Source: Verticiella alkaliphila
Lineage (GTDB): Bacteria > Pseudomonadota > Gammaproteobacteria > Burkholderiales > Burkholderiaceae_B
Direction: 5' to 3'
NCBI RefSeq assembly: GCF_018904615.1
Contig: NZ_JADCNH010000017.1
Span: 1-64,000, forward strand
DNA length: 64,000 nt
Both the position numbers and the translations under genes were made by a program. The notes beneath the pieces were generated by a model that was given only the letters and a program-made list of their open reading frames with translations, was not told the DNA's origin and ran no database searches. Positions 16,649 through 25,826 of the stretch are shown one piece after another (position 1 is the first letter of the stretch; every line of letters starts with the position of its first letter).

Positions 16649-17650
16649 ATGGCGAGCACCTTCATCACCGGCATGGGCGGGTTCGTGGGCTTGGCCCTGG
16701 CCGAGCATCTGCTGCGCCGGGGCGAGACCGTGATCGGACTCGATGTGCGCGCGTTGCCCGAGGCCGCACAGCAGGCATTCGCATCGCTGCCCGGCAAGCT
16801 CGTCTTCGAGCCGGGCGACGTATGCGACCTGGTGAGCCTGCAGGATGTCCTCGCGCGTCATCGGCCGACGCGGCTCGTCTCGCTCGCTGCGATCACGGCG
16901 GGGCAGACCCGCGAGCGCAGCGCGCCCGGCAGCATTGCGCACGTCAACGTGGCAGGGGCCTGGAACGTGGTGGCGGCCGCGGCTGCGTGTGGCGTCCCGC
17001 GTGTCGTGCACGCCAGTTCCGGTTCGGTCTACGGGCATAGCGGGCGGGGCACGGCGCTGCTGGACGAGGCGACGACGCCGCTTGCGCCCGAGGCGCTCTA
17101 CGGCATCAGCAAGCTCGCCGCCGAGGCCGGCGCGCAGCGCCTGGCAGAACTCCATGGTCTGGATCTGGTGGTGGCCCGACTCGGCACCTGCTTCGGTCCG
17201 TGGGAAGCCGAGACGGGCGTGCGCGACACCTTGAGCGCGCCCCTGCAGATTCTGCGCTGCGCCGAGCGCGGCGAGACGGCGGTGCTGCCGCGCGACAGTC
17301 TGCGGGATTGGCTGTACGTGCGTGACAACGCGGCCGGTATGGCCTGCCTGCTGGATGCGCCCCGCCTCACGCACCGCTGCTACAACATCGCGGCTGGCTT
17401 TCGCTGGGCGCTGTCGGATTGGTGCGCGATGCTCGTCATCCGGTATCCGGGCTTCGACTGGCGCGTGGCCAACGCCGACGAACCGGCCAACATCGATCTC
17501 TACGCGTCTTATGATCGTGCCGGCCTGTGCTGGCAGCGGCTGGCGCACGACACGGGCTTCGTCCCGCGCCACGATCTGTCGGCAGCTGCGCACGACTATC
17601 TGGCCTGGCGCGAAAGCCAGCCACCGCGTCACCGCCAGGAGGCATCATGA
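16649..17650 (+). CDS. NAD-dependent epimerase/dehydratase family protein
   Basis: A 333-residue extended SDR. Visible are the dinucleotide motif TGMGGFVG (8-15), SSGSVYG with the catalytic serine/threonine region, and the active-site YGISK. The C-terminal substrate domain is of normal size. Such enzymes act on nucleotide sugars or on small hydroxy acids and lactones. It lies inside the transporter-hydantoinase operon and overlaps the next SDR gene by 4 nt (ATGA). Its catabolic context makes a nucleotide-sugar role less likely, but the substrate is not predictable. Confidence 0.88.
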   Translation: MASTFITGMGGFVGLALAEHLLRRGETVIGLDVRALPEAAQQAFASLPGKLVFEPGDVCDLVSLQDVLARHRPTRLVSLAAITAGQTRERSAPGSIAHVNVAGAWNVVAAAAACGVPRVVHASSGSVYGHSGRGTALLDEATTPLAPEALYGISKLAAEAGAQRLAELHGLDLVVARLGTCFGPWEAETGVRDTLSAPLQILRCAERGETAVLPRDSLRDWLYVRDNAAGMACLLDAPRLTHRCYNIAAGFRWALSDWCAMLVIRYPGFDWRVANADEPANIDLYASYDRAGLCWQRLAHDTGFVPRHDLSAAAHDYLAWRESQPPRHRQEAS

Positions 17651-18459
17651 CGAATCCGTTGCCGCAGGCCGCGCGCCGTCTGCAGGACAAGGTGTGCATC
17701 GTGACAGGCGCCGCATCGGGCATTGGCCGCAGCATTGCGCGCCTGTTCGCTGCCCATGGCGCCCACGTCGTCGTGGCGGATGTGACCACCGACGTCATCG
17801 AGGGCGGGCCATCGACCGTCGAGTGCATCGAACGGGACGGGCATGCCGCGCGTTACATGCGCACCGACGTGTCGGATGACGCGCAGGTCCAGGCCATGGT
17901 GGCAGACACCGTGGCGCGCTTTGGCCGGCTCGACGTCATCGTCAACAACGCCTGCGTGCGTCATGCGCGCCCGTTGCTGGAACTCGACGAGGCCGAGTGG
18001 CAGCGTGTGCTCGACGTGAATCTGGGTGGCGTGTATCGATGCTGTCGGGCCGCCGTGCGCCAGATGCTTGCCCAGCCCGCTGACGCCGGGTTCGAGACGC
18101 ACGGCGTGCGCGGACGTATCGTCAATCTGTCGTCCCAGCACGGGATGATCGCGGCGCCCGGGGATCTCGCGTATGGCGTGAGCAAAGCCGGTGTCGACTA
18201 CCTGACGCGCCAGGTGGCCACCGACTATGCCGCCCACGGCATCGTCTGCAACGCCGTCGCGCCCGGCAAGATCCAGACGGGGGCGGGCGGCCGGGCCGTC
18301 GACCCTGGCGTGCTGGATCGTGCGACGCGCCGCACGCCCTGGCCGCGCCTGGGTCATCCCGATGACGTCGCGGCTGCCGCGGTGTTCCTCGCCAGTGGCG
18401 AGGCCACCTTCATCACCGGCGCCACGCTGATGGTCGACGGTGGCTGGATGGCGGCCTGA
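17647..18459 (+). CDS. SDR family oxidoreductase
   Basis: A classical 270-residue short-chain dehydrogenase: cofactor motif TGAASGIG, NNA (in VNNACVRHA), active-site S in NLSSQH and Y-G-V-S-K. The C-terminus ATFITGATLMVDGGW is the usual FabG-like ending. The start at 17647 overlaps the epimerase stop. It is followed after 3 nt by the hydantoinase-like gene, so it presumably oxidises or reduces an intermediate of the same pathway. Confidence 0.93.
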   Translation: MTNPLPQAARRLQDKVCIVTGAASGIGRSIARLFAAHGAHVVVADVTTDVIEGGPSTVECIERDGHAARYMRTDVSDDAQVQAMVADTVARFGRLDVIVNNACVRHARPLLELDEAEWQRVLDVNLGGVYRCCRAAVRQMLAQPADAGFETHGVRGRIVNLSSQHGMIAAPGDLAYGVSKAGVDYLTRQVATDYAAHGIVCNAVAPGKIQTGAGGRAVDPGVLDRATRRTPWPRLGHPDDVAAAAVFLASGEATFITGATLMVDGGWMAA

Positions 18460-18462
18460 GCC

Positions 18463-19920
18463 ATGCCTGATTCCCTTTCCAAGCGACACGCCATGCCTGA
18501 ACACTTCTTCGATCTCGTCGTGCGCAACGCGCGCGTGGTCACAGCGGCCGACGTCTTCTCCTGCGACATCGGCATCCGCGACGGGCGCATCGCGGCGCTG
18601 GGCACGGACCTGCCGCCTGGCGCCCGGGACATCGACGCCGCGGGGCGGTACGTGACCCCGGGCGGCGTGGACGCCCACTGCCATCTGGACCAGCCGCATG
18701 CCGCCCCTATCCGCATGGCCGACGACTTCGACACGGGCACCCGCTCGGCCGTGTGCGGCGGGACGACCACCGTAATCCCGTTTGCCGCACAGCAGAAGGG
18801 GCAGTCCCTGCGCGCGGCCGTCGACGACTATCACCGGCGTGCCGGTGACAAGGCCCACATCGATTACAGCTTTCATCTGATCGTGAGCGACCCGACGCCG
18901 ACAGTGTTGCACGAGGAGCTGCCGGCCCTGATCGCCGAGGGCTACACATCGTTCAAGATCTACATGACCTACGACGATCTGAAGCTCGACGATGGACAGA
19001 TCCTCGATGTGCTCGAGGTGGCCCGTCAGCGTGGCGCGATGGCCATGGTGCATGCCGAGAACGCCGACTGCATCGACTGGCTCACGCAACGGCTGGAGGC
19101 GGCGGGCCGCACGGCGCCGCGGTTCCATGCGCATGCGCGCCCGATGCTCGTCGAGCGCGAGGCCACGCATCGGGCCATCTCGCTGTCGCAGTTGGTCGAC
19201 GTGCCCATCCTGATCGTCCATGTCTCCGGCAAGGATGCGGTCGAGCAGATCCGCTGGGCGCGCGGCCTGGGTCTGAAGATCTATGCCGAGACCTGCCCGC
19301 AGTACCTGTTTCTCACGGCCGAGGATCTTGGCACCGAGGGGGAGCACGCCTACCTGGGCGCCAAGTGCGTGTGCAGCCCGCCGCCGCGCGACAAGTCCAA
19401 TCAGGATGTGATCTGGAACGGCTTGGCCGATGGCCTTTTCACGGTGTTCTCGTCCGATCACGCGCCTTACCGTTTCGAGGGCGAGGATGGCAAGCATCCG
19501 GGTGGCGAAGCCGTGGCGTTCCGGCACATTCCGAACGGCATTCCCGGTCTGGAGACCCGCATGCCGCTCTTGTGGTCCGAGGGCGTGCTGGCGGGCCGGC
19601 TCACGCCGCAGAAGTTCGTGGAGCTGACGGCAACCAACCCCGCGAAAGCCTATGGCCTGCATCCGCGCAAGGGCACAATCGCGGTGGGCTCGGATGCCGA
19701 TCTGGTGATCTGGGACGAGCGCGAGCTGACACTCACCAACAGCCACCTGCACCACGCGGTGGACTACACGCCGTACGAAGGCATGCAGCTGTCGGCCTGG
19801 CCTGCGATCACCCTGGCGCGCGGTCGCGTTGCCTGGGATGCGGCGGGCTTTCATGCCTCGCCCGGTCGCGGCCAGTTCCTCACGTGCGGCGAACCCACGC
19901 TGGCGCCGCGTCGCGCCTGA
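18463..19920 (+). CDS. Dihydropyrimidinase/hydantoinase family amidohydrolase
   Basis: A cyclic amidohydrolase that opens hydantoin, dihydropyrimidine or related rings. The 485 residues keep every metal-site element: H72-x-H74 (DAHCHLD), Lys165 to be carbamylated (FKIYMTY), H197, H253 and D332 (SSDHAPY). An in-frame ATG ten codons downstream (18493) is an alternative start; neither has a strong ribosome site. The HCHLDQP sequence differs from the DxHTHL of common D-hydantoinases, so specificity is uncertain. No N-carbamoyl-amino acid hydrolase follows it, which is unusual for a hydantoin pathway. Confidence 0.93.
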   Translation: MPDSLSKRHAMPEHFFDLVVRNARVVTAADVFSCDIGIRDGRIAALGTDLPPGARDIDAAGRYVTPGGVDAHCHLDQPHAAPIRMADDFDTGTRSAVCGGTTTVIPFAAQQKGQSLRAAVDDYHRRAGDKAHIDYSFHLIVSDPTPTVLHEELPALIAEGYTSFKIYMTYDDLKLDDGQILDVLEVARQRGAMAMVHAENADCIDWLTQRLEAAGRTAPRFHAHARPMLVEREATHRAISLSQLVDVPILIVHVSGKDAVEQIRWARGLGLKIYAETCPQYLFLTAEDLGTEGEHAYLGAKCVCSPPPRDKSNQDVIWNGLADGLFTVFSSDHAPYRFEGEDGKHPGGEAVAFRHIPNGIPGLETRMPLLWSEGVLAGRLTPQKFVELTATNPAKAYGLHPRKGTIAVGSDADLVIWDERELTLTNSHLHHAVDYTPYEGMQLSAWPAITLARGRVAWDAAGFHASPGRGQFLTCGEPTLAPRRA

Positions 19921-19958
19921 CCCCTTCGACTTCCCTCTGCTTTTTCGGACTTCTCCTC

Positions 19959-20702
19959 ATGCGTTTGCTCGTCATCAACCCGAACATCTCCACCAGCGTG
20001 TCCGATCTCATCCACAAGGAAGCCCGGTTGAGCGCAGGCGCGGATGTGGATATCACCATGGTCACGGCACAGATGGGCGTGGCCTACATCGAGACACGCT
20101 TCGAGGCGCTGATCGGCGCCTATGCCACGGCACTGGCGGCCGCTGAGCATCATGCCGGTCACGATGCCATGATCGTGGCGGCGTTCGGTGATCCTGGGCT
20201 ATCCGGCTTGCGCGAGGTGATGCCGGTGCCCGTGCTGGGGCTGACCGAATCCGCGCTGGCCTCCGCGTGTCTACTGGGTCATCGCTTCTCCATCGTCGCG
20301 ATCTCGCAACGCATCCAGGCGTGGTACCGCGAGGTCGTCGAATCGCATGGCTTGCAGCATCGTCTGGCCAGCATTCGTGCGCTGGATCGGCCGCTCGCGT
20401 CGGTGGGATCCGTGCAGGAAGACCACGCGCAGGCCTTGCGTGATCTGTGCGAGCGTGTGGTCGAGGAGGATGGCGCCGAGGTCATCATCGTCGCGGGTGC
20501 GCCGCTCGCCGGCCTCGCGCGTGCGCTGCACGGCAGCCTGCCCGTGCCGGTCGTGGACGGGGTGTCGAGCGCCGTGCAGCACGCGATGGGGCTGGTGCGG
20601 CTGAACCCCGGCAAAGCCACGCGGGGCAGCTTCGCGCCGCCCCCGACGAAGCCGAACGCGGGCTTGCCGGATAGTCTCACCCGCCTGCTCGCCCAGGGCT
20701 GA
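19959..20702 (+). CDS. Hydantoin-racemase-like Asp/Glu racemase superfamily protein without catalytic cysteines
   Basis: A 247-residue protein with the full architecture of hydantoin/allantoin racemases: N-terminal LLVINPNISTSVSD, middle loop MIVAAFGDPGL and second loop VIIVAGAPLAGLA. In the known enzymes each loop holds one catalytic cysteine (xACFDDPGL and xGCAGMAGL). Here the aligned positions are Ala75 and Gly180. The only cysteines, in ACLLGHRF and DLCERV, are elsewhere. It is the last gene of the operon, 38 nt after the hydantoinase. It may be a non-racemising homologue (lyase, hydrolase or binding role). Confidence 0.88.
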   Translation: MRLLVINPNISTSVSDLIHKEARLSAGADVDITMVTAQMGVAYIETRFEALIGAYATALAAAEHHAGHDAMIVAAFGDPGLSGLREVMPVPVLGLTESALASACLLGHRFSIVAISQRIQAWYREVVESHGLQHRLASIRALDRPLASVGSVQEDHAQALRDLCERVVEEDGAEVIIVAGAPLAGLARALHGSLPVPVVDGVSSAVQHAMGLVRLNPGKATRGSFAPPPTKPNAGLPDSLTRLLAQG

Positions 20703-20776
20703 CGCCGTCCCGCTGTCAGCAGGCACTGGCCGGGCGTGCGCTATGCTTGCCTGAACCTCGCCTCATCGATAGCGTC

Positions 20777-21571
20777 ATGTCTTCTCTCCTGCATTCCCGT
20801 GTGCGTGCGATCCGTGCTGCTCTGGCGTCTCTTTTTGCCGGCGTCGCCTGGGCGTCGCCGGCGGGTGCATCGACCGATCCCTGCCAGCCGCAGACGTTCG
20901 AAGGCCAGGGCATCGTCGTGTGCACGGTCAAGCCGGGCGAGACCGATCTGCGTCTCTTCTGGCAGGGTGCGGACGGCGAACCGTACCGACGGTTCTCGTC
21001 GCTGGCGAAGGCCGTGGCGGATGACGGCCGGTCGCTGCGGTTCGCGATCAACGCAGGCATGTACGCCAAGGATTTCTCGCCGATCGGCCTCTACGTGGAG
21101 GACGGCCAGCGCCTGAAGGCCGCCAATACCCAGACCATCGATGCCGAGCCTGCCAAGGTGCCGAACTTCTACAAGCAGCCCAACGGCGTGTTCTATCTCG
21201 ATGATGCCGGGGCGGGGGTGGCGAGCACCACGGCGTTCCTGACGCAGCGGCGCGCGGTGCGCTTTGCGACGCAGTCCGGGCCCATGCTGGTGATCGACGG
21301 CGCGTTGCATCCGGCTTTTATCGCGGGCTCCACGGATCGCACGCGCCGCAGCGGCGTCGGGGTCTGCCGCGACGGCGTCGTGCAGTTCGCGATCAGCGAG
21401 GCGCCCATCAATTTCCACGACTTCGCGCGCCTGTTCCGCGACCATCTGCACTGCCCGAACGCACTGTTCCTCGATGGGGGGCGCGGCGCGGGGATCTATG
21501 CGCCCGCGCTGGGCCGCAACGACCGTTCATGGCACGGTGGCTTCGGCCCCATGCTGGGCGTGGTGCAGTAG
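20777..21571 (+). CDS. Phosphodiester glycosidase (NAGPA/DUF2233) family exported protein
   Basis: A 264-residue protein with an N-terminal signal sequence (about residues 1-31, ending ASPAGA) and the DUF2233 fold: AINAGMY near residue 95, SGPMLVIDG, and GVGVCRDGVVQFAIS, ending with FLDGG-RG and GGFGPMLGV. Family members hydrolyse phosphodiester-linked sugars in cell-wall or exopolysaccharide turnover. The ATG at 20777 is preferred over an upstream TTG. It is the only gene on this strand before the convergent acetoacetyl-CoA synthetase. Confidence 0.88.
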   Translation: MSSLLHSRVRAIRAALASLFAGVAWASPAGASTDPCQPQTFEGQGIVVCTVKPGETDLRLFWQGADGEPYRRFSSLAKAVADDGRSLRFAINAGMYAKDFSPIGLYVEDGQRLKAANTQTIDAEPAKVPNFYKQPNGVFYLDDAGAGVASTTAFLTQRRAVRFATQSGPMLVIDGALHPAFIAGSTDRTRRSGVGVCRDGVVQFAISEAPINFHDFARLFRDHLHCPNALFLDGGRGAGIYAPALGRNDRSWHGGFGPMLGVVQ

Positions 21572-21591
21572 CCGGCCAGCCGCTGGCGGCC

Positions 21592-23607
21592 TCAGACCGT
21601 GCGCGTCGCCACGTTGGGTTGCGCTTCGTTCTGTCGCGCACGTTCCACCGCAAAGCGCACGAACCAGTCCACGCTGTCCGGATTGGCAAGCGAATCCCGA
21701 TTGGCCACCTTGACCAGCGGCTGCCCGAGCAGCAGCTTGCGGATGGGCAGCTCGAGCTTCTTGCCGGACAGCGTGCGCGGCACGGCGGCAATGGCGATGA
21801 TGTCGTCCGGCAGGTAGCGCGCGGACAGCGCGGCCCGGATCGCATCGCGGATGCGGGCGCGCAAGGCCTCGTCCAGCGTATGGCCCTCACGCAGCACCAC
21901 GAAGAGGGGCATGTAGGACGGGCGGCCCAGGTATTCCAGATCCACGACCAGGCTGTCGACAATCTCGGGCAAGGCTTCCACCACCCGATAGATCTCGCTC
22001 GTGCCCATGCGGATGCCCTGGCGGTTGATGGTGGTGTCCGAGCGCCCGTAGATGATCGCGCCACCGCGTGGCGTGATGCGCAGCCAGTCGCCGTGGCGCC
22101 AGACGCCGGGGTAGGTGTCGAAGTAGCTCTCGTGATAGCGGCTGCCGTCGGTGTCGCCCCACAGGTAGAGCGGCATGGACGGGATGGGCTCCACGCAGAC
22201 CAGTTCCCCCACGTCATCCTGCACCGGGTGCCCCGCGTCGTCGTACGCGTGCACGGCCGCGCCCAGGCAGCGGCACTGCATCTCACCCAGGTACACGGGT
22301 CGCGTGATGTCACCTGCGAGAAAGGCGCCGGCGAAGTCCGTCCCGCCGGAGATGGGCGCGATCCAGACGGTCGGGCTCACCTGGGCGTGGATCCACTCGT
22401 AGGAGGCAGGCGCGAGCGGTGAACCGGTCGAGCCGACCGCACGCAGGCTCGAGAGATCCGCGATGCGCGCAGGTGCCACGCCCGCCTTCTCGCAGCTCGC
22501 ATAGAACGCCGCCCCCGCACCGAAGAATGTGAGCTTCATCTCGCCCGCGAAGCGCCACAGGGCACCCCAATCCGGCCACGCGGGGCTGCCGTCGTACATG
22601 CACAGGGTGGCGCCCGCCAGCAGTGCGCCGATCTGGGTGTTCCACATGATCCAGCCGGTGCTCGAATACCAGTGAAAGCGGTCTGACGGCTTCAGGTCGT
22701 TGTGCATGAGCGTGAGCATGCCCATCACCAGCAGGATGCCGCCATGCCCATGCACGATGGGCTTGGGCATGCCGGTGGTGCCGGAGGAGTACACGATCCA
22801 GAGCGGGTGATCGAAATCCAGCCAGACCGGCGCCGCCTGCGCCTCACCCTGGATGGCGTCCTCCCAAAGCAAGGCATCCGGCAGGGCCCCGGCCTCGGGC
22901 AGGCAGTCCACGCCGATGACGTGCCGAATGCTGGGCAGGCCAGCACGCAGCGCAGCCACGGCATCCTGGCGCAGATGAGACTTGCCACCGTAGCGATAGC
23001 CGTTGCAGGCGATGAGCACCACGGGCTCGATCTGGCGAAAGCGGTCCAGCACGCTCGCGGGCCCCATGTCTGGCGAGCAGACTGACCAGACCGCGCCCAC
23101 GCTCGCGCACGCCAGAAAGGCCACGATGCTCTCGGGCGCGTTGGGCAGGTAGGCGGCGACGCGGTCGCCTGGGCTCACCCCCAGCGCGCTCAGCCGGGCC
23201 GCCAATGCCGCGACGTGCTGCTGCAGATCGGTCCAGACCAGCTCAGCGCTTGTGCCGGTCTCGCTGCGATAGAGGATGGCTGGGTGGTGGGGCATGTCCT
23301 GCCCTTGGCGCAACACCGCGGCGGCGAGATTGACGCGGGTGCCGGGAAACCATCGCGCGCCCGGCATGCGGCGCTCGGTCAGCACCGTGGCAGGGGGCTG
23401 TGGGGCGGGCACGTCCAGGTAATCCCAGGCGGCTTGCCAGAACGCCTCGATCTCAGTGGTCGACCACGTCCAGAGCGCGTCGTAGTCGGCGAAGTCCAGG
23501 CCACGCGCTGTGGAAAGCCAGCGGCGAAAGGCCGTGAGGTTGGCACCGTCAATCTGGGCGGACGTGGGCGTCCAGACCACGGGCGGGGCGGCGTGCGGGT
23601 CAGGCAT
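21592..23607 (-). CDS. Acetoacetate--CoA ligase
   Basis: An adenylate-forming enzyme that activates acetoacetate to acetoacetyl-CoA, often linked to polyhydroxybutyrate and ketone-body use. The 671 residues show the AMP-binding P-loop YSSGTTGMPKP, the distinctive acetoacetyl-CoA synthetase N-terminus (residues about 10-110), and the C-terminal GRSDTTINRQGIRMGTSEIY block with the late SGKKLELPIRKLL lysine. The start at 23607 has GAGGAG 5 nt upstream; the long upstream in-frame extension is not family sequence. It is convergent with the DUF2233 gene. Confidence 0.93.
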   Translation of the reverse strand: MPDPHAAPPVVWTPTSAQIDGANLTAFRRWLSTARGLDFADYDALWTWSTTEIEAFWQAAWDYLDVPAPQPPATVLTERRMPGARWFPGTRVNLAAAVLRQGQDMPHHPAILYRSETGTSAELVWTDLQQHVAALAARLSALGVSPGDRVAAYLPNAPESIVAFLACASVGAVWSVCSPDMGPASVLDRFRQIEPVVLIACNGYRYGGKSHLRQDAVAALRAGLPSIRHVIGVDCLPEAGALPDALLWEDAIQGEAQAAPVWLDFDHPLWIVYSSGTTGMPKPIVHGHGGILLVMGMLTLMHNDLKPSDRFHWYSSTGWIMWNTQIGALLAGATLCMYDGSPAWPDWGALWRFAGEMKLTFFGAGAAFYASCEKAGVAPARIADLSSLRAVGSTGSPLAPASYEWIHAQVSPTVWIAPISGGTDFAGAFLAGDITRPVYLGEMQCRCLGAAVHAYDDAGHPVQDDVGELVCVEPIPSMPLYLWGDTDGSRYHESYFDTYPGVWRHGDWLRITPRGGAIIYGRSDTTINRQGIRMGTSEIYRVVEALPEIVDSLVVDLEYLGRPSYMPLFVVLREGHTLDEALRARIRDAIRAALSARYLPDDIIAIAAVPRTLSGKKLELPIRKLLLGQPLVKVANRDSLANPDSVDWFVRFAVERARQNEAQPNVATRTV

Positions 23608-23755
23608 CGTGTCTCCTCGGGCAGGCGCTTGCCGCGCCAGGGTACGGGCTGTGGCGCCCGTTTCCCGACGATGATAGCCCGCGTGTCGGCCTGCGGACAT
23701 CTTCCCGACGATGCCGGCGGCGAACCGGTGCGCTCGTCCGTCTGGCCCGGGACGC

Positions 23756-24592
23756 TCAGCCGGCAGCCGCCCGTGCCGCGGTCGTCGCCGCCGGATCCAG
23801 CCCGAAGCCCACGCTGCGCATGCTGAGCGAGCCCCACGTGATGCCATCGGTAGGAAAGCTCACCGCCTCGCCAGGCTCTGCCGCGCCCGCCGCATAGAGC
23901 AGCGGCAGGTAGTGTTCGTCCGAGGGCACGCTGAAGCTGGCCTGCGGCGCCAGGTTCTGCCAATCGGTGATGGCAGCGTGATCGCCCGCCTCGAGCGCGC
24001 GGGCCACGGCCGCGTCGAACTGCTCGGCCCAGGGGTAGGCCTGTGCATCGTCGCCCCGCCGGGCGGTACGCAGGTTGTGCACGATGTTGCCGAAGCCCAC
24101 GATCAACACACCCTCGTCACGCAGTGGGCGCAGTTGCCGGGCGAGCGCGTAGTGCGCCGCTGCCGAGAGATCGACGTTCAGACTCAGTTGCACGACCGGA
24201 ATGTCGGCGCCGGGATACACGTGCACCAGCACCGACCAGCTGCCGTGATCTAGCCCCCAGGCCTGGGTGTCCTGGATCACGGGCGTGGTGGGGGCGAGGA
24301 GTTCGGCCACGCGAGCGGCCAGTGCCGGGCTGCCCGGCGCCGGATACTGCACCTCGAAGAGCGCGCGCGGAAAGCCGCCGAAGTCATGGATCGTGCGCGG
24401 GCGCTCCATGGCGGTCACACCGACGCCGTGGGTTTCCCAATGCGCGGAGATGGCCAGGATCGCCTTCGGGCGCGGCAAGGCCTTGCCCAGCGCATGCCAG
24501 GCGCGGCTGTAGGGCGTGTCCTCGATCGCATTCATGGGCGAGCCATGGGCGAGAAAGAGGGTGGGCATGCGGGCAGAGGTGGCAGCGGCCAT
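23756..24592 (-). CDS. DODA-type extradiol dioxygenase (YgiD-like)
   Basis: A 278-residue member of the LigB-superfamily DODA class (YgiD, 4,5-DOPA extradiol dioxygenase). Metal ligands are visible in LAHGSPM (H16), ISAHWE (H51) and later SDEHYLPLLY. The second-sphere GLDHGSWSVLVHVYP block is also present. In bacteria the class cleaves catecholic substrates, but the physiological role of YgiD homologues is often unknown. The start at 24592 is the more upstream of two plausible ATGs (the other is 24568). It stands alone between two minus-strand genes. Confidence 0.88.
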   Translation of the reverse strand: MAAATSARMPTLFLAHGSPMNAIEDTPYSRAWHALGKALPRPKAILAISAHWETHGVGVTAMERPRTIHDFGGFPRALFEVQYPAPGSPALAARVAELLAPTTPVIQDTQAWGLDHGSWSVLVHVYPGADIPVVQLSLNVDLSAAAHYALARQLRPLRDEGVLIVGFGNIVHNLRTARRGDDAQAYPWAEQFDAAVARALEAGDHAAITDWQNLAPQASFSVPSDEHYLPLLYAAGAAEPGEAVSFPTDGITWGSLSMRSVGFGLDPAATTAARAAAG

Positions 24593-24700
24593 GGCGGTCT
24601 CGACGAAAGCAGGGATGCCTTCATGATGAGGCCGTCCGCCACAAAACACAGCCCCCGGTGGGGAAAGGCATCCTTTCCCGCGCGGGGGGGATCCGCGCCG

Positions 24701-25555
24701 TCAGCCTGCGTGGCGCAGCGTATAGGTGCCCGCGCCGTCGTTGCCGAGCGTCTTGGCGAGATAGGGCAGGGTGCGTGCAAGCTCGTCGCGCAACGTGTAG
24801 GGCGGGTTGATGATGAACATGCCGCTGCCATGCAGACCCACGCCGCTCGCGCTCGGGGCGGCGACGGTGAGCGTGGCGTGCACCCAACTCTTGACGGGCA
24901 GGCGTTCGAGCTTCTCCGCAAGCATCTGGGATTCGCGACGCTGCACCTGGGGATACCAGACGGCATAGCAGCCGGTGGCAAAGCGCTCCAGGCCTTCGCG
25001 AACCGTGATGAGGGCGCGACGATAGTCGTTCTTGTCCTCGTACGAAGGATCGATCAGCACGATGCCGCGCCGGGGCGGCGGCGGCAGCAACGCCTTCAAG
25101 CCCACGAAGCCGTCGGTCGCGTAGAGCATGAACTTGCGCGCATCGCCGCGTCCGCGCCGCTGCAGGTTCTGCTCGAGCACCACCACTTCCGTGGGATGCA
25201 TCTCGAAGAGGCGCAGCTTGTCGCGCTCGCCAAGCAACTCGAACGCGATCCAGGGCGAGCCGGGGTAGCGTCCCAGGTTGCCGGACGGATTCATGGACTT
25301 GATGAGGGCCACGTAGTCCGCCAGCAGGGGCGGCAGATCCGTGGCCTCCCACAGCCGCTCGATACCGCCCGCGAATTCGGCCGTCTTGTTGGCCCAGGCG
25401 CTGCCCAGGTCGTACACGCCGGCACCGGCATGCGTGTCCAGGTACCAGAAGGGCGTGTCCTTTCGGCGCAGGTACTGGAGCAATTGCACGAGGATGCTGT
25501 GCTTGAGCACGTCGGCGTGGTTGCCGGCGTGAAAGGCGTGGCGATAACTGAACAT
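24701..25555 (-). CDS. rlmJ: 23S rRNA (adenine(2030)-N6)-methyltransferase
   Basis: The RlmJ methyltransferase that N6-methylates A2030 of 23S rRNA. The 284 residues begin MFSYRHAFHAGNHADVLKH, the family hallmark, contain the SAM-site DTHAGAGVYDL, and carry the catalytic motif as D-P-S-Y-E (family D-P-P-Y/F with the second proline replaced by serine). It is a monocistronic housekeeping gene, divergent from tRNA-Arg. Confidence 0.95.
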   Translation of the reverse strand: MFSYRHAFHAGNHADVLKHSILVQLLQYLRRKDTPFWYLDTHAGAGVYDLGSAWANKTAEFAGGIERLWEATDLPPLLADYVALIKSMNPSGNLGRYPGSPWIAFELLGERDKLRLFEMHPTEVVVLEQNLQRRGRGDARKFMLYATDGFVGLKALLPPPPRRGIVLIDPSYEDKNDYRRALITVREGLERFATGCYAVWYPQVQRRESQMLAEKLERLPVKSWVHATLTVAAPSASGVGLHGSGMFIINPPYTLRDELARTLPYLAKTLGNDGAGTYTLRHAG

Positions 25556-25649
25556 GGCGGGCCGCGGGGTGACTGACCCGGCACTATACCGCGTGGGCCG
25601 CCCTGGCCGCCCTTGTTCGCGCGCGCCTTGCGCTAGAATGTCGGGCTAT

Positions 25650-25725
25650 GCCCCGGTAGCTCAGTGGATAGAGCACCTTCCTCCTAAGAAGGGGGTCACA
25701 CGTTCGATTCGTGTCCGGGGCGCCA
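25650..25725 (+). tRNA. tRNA-Arg (CCT)
   Basis: A 76-nt cloverleaf: acceptor GCCCCGG/CCGGGGC, D arm with AGTGGATA loop, anticodon loop CTCCTAA (anticodon CCT, reading AGG), T arm with TTCGATT, and encoded CCA. A TAGAAT box 11 nt upstream is a likely -10. Confidence 0.97.
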
Positions 25726-25826
25726 GCGGCAGCGCCTTGCTGTCTGCGTCGAACGCAATGGCGTTTGACGAATTCTTGACAATATCCGGGCTACAGTCGC
25801 GCACTTTCCTTGTCGCGAGAGACTGC

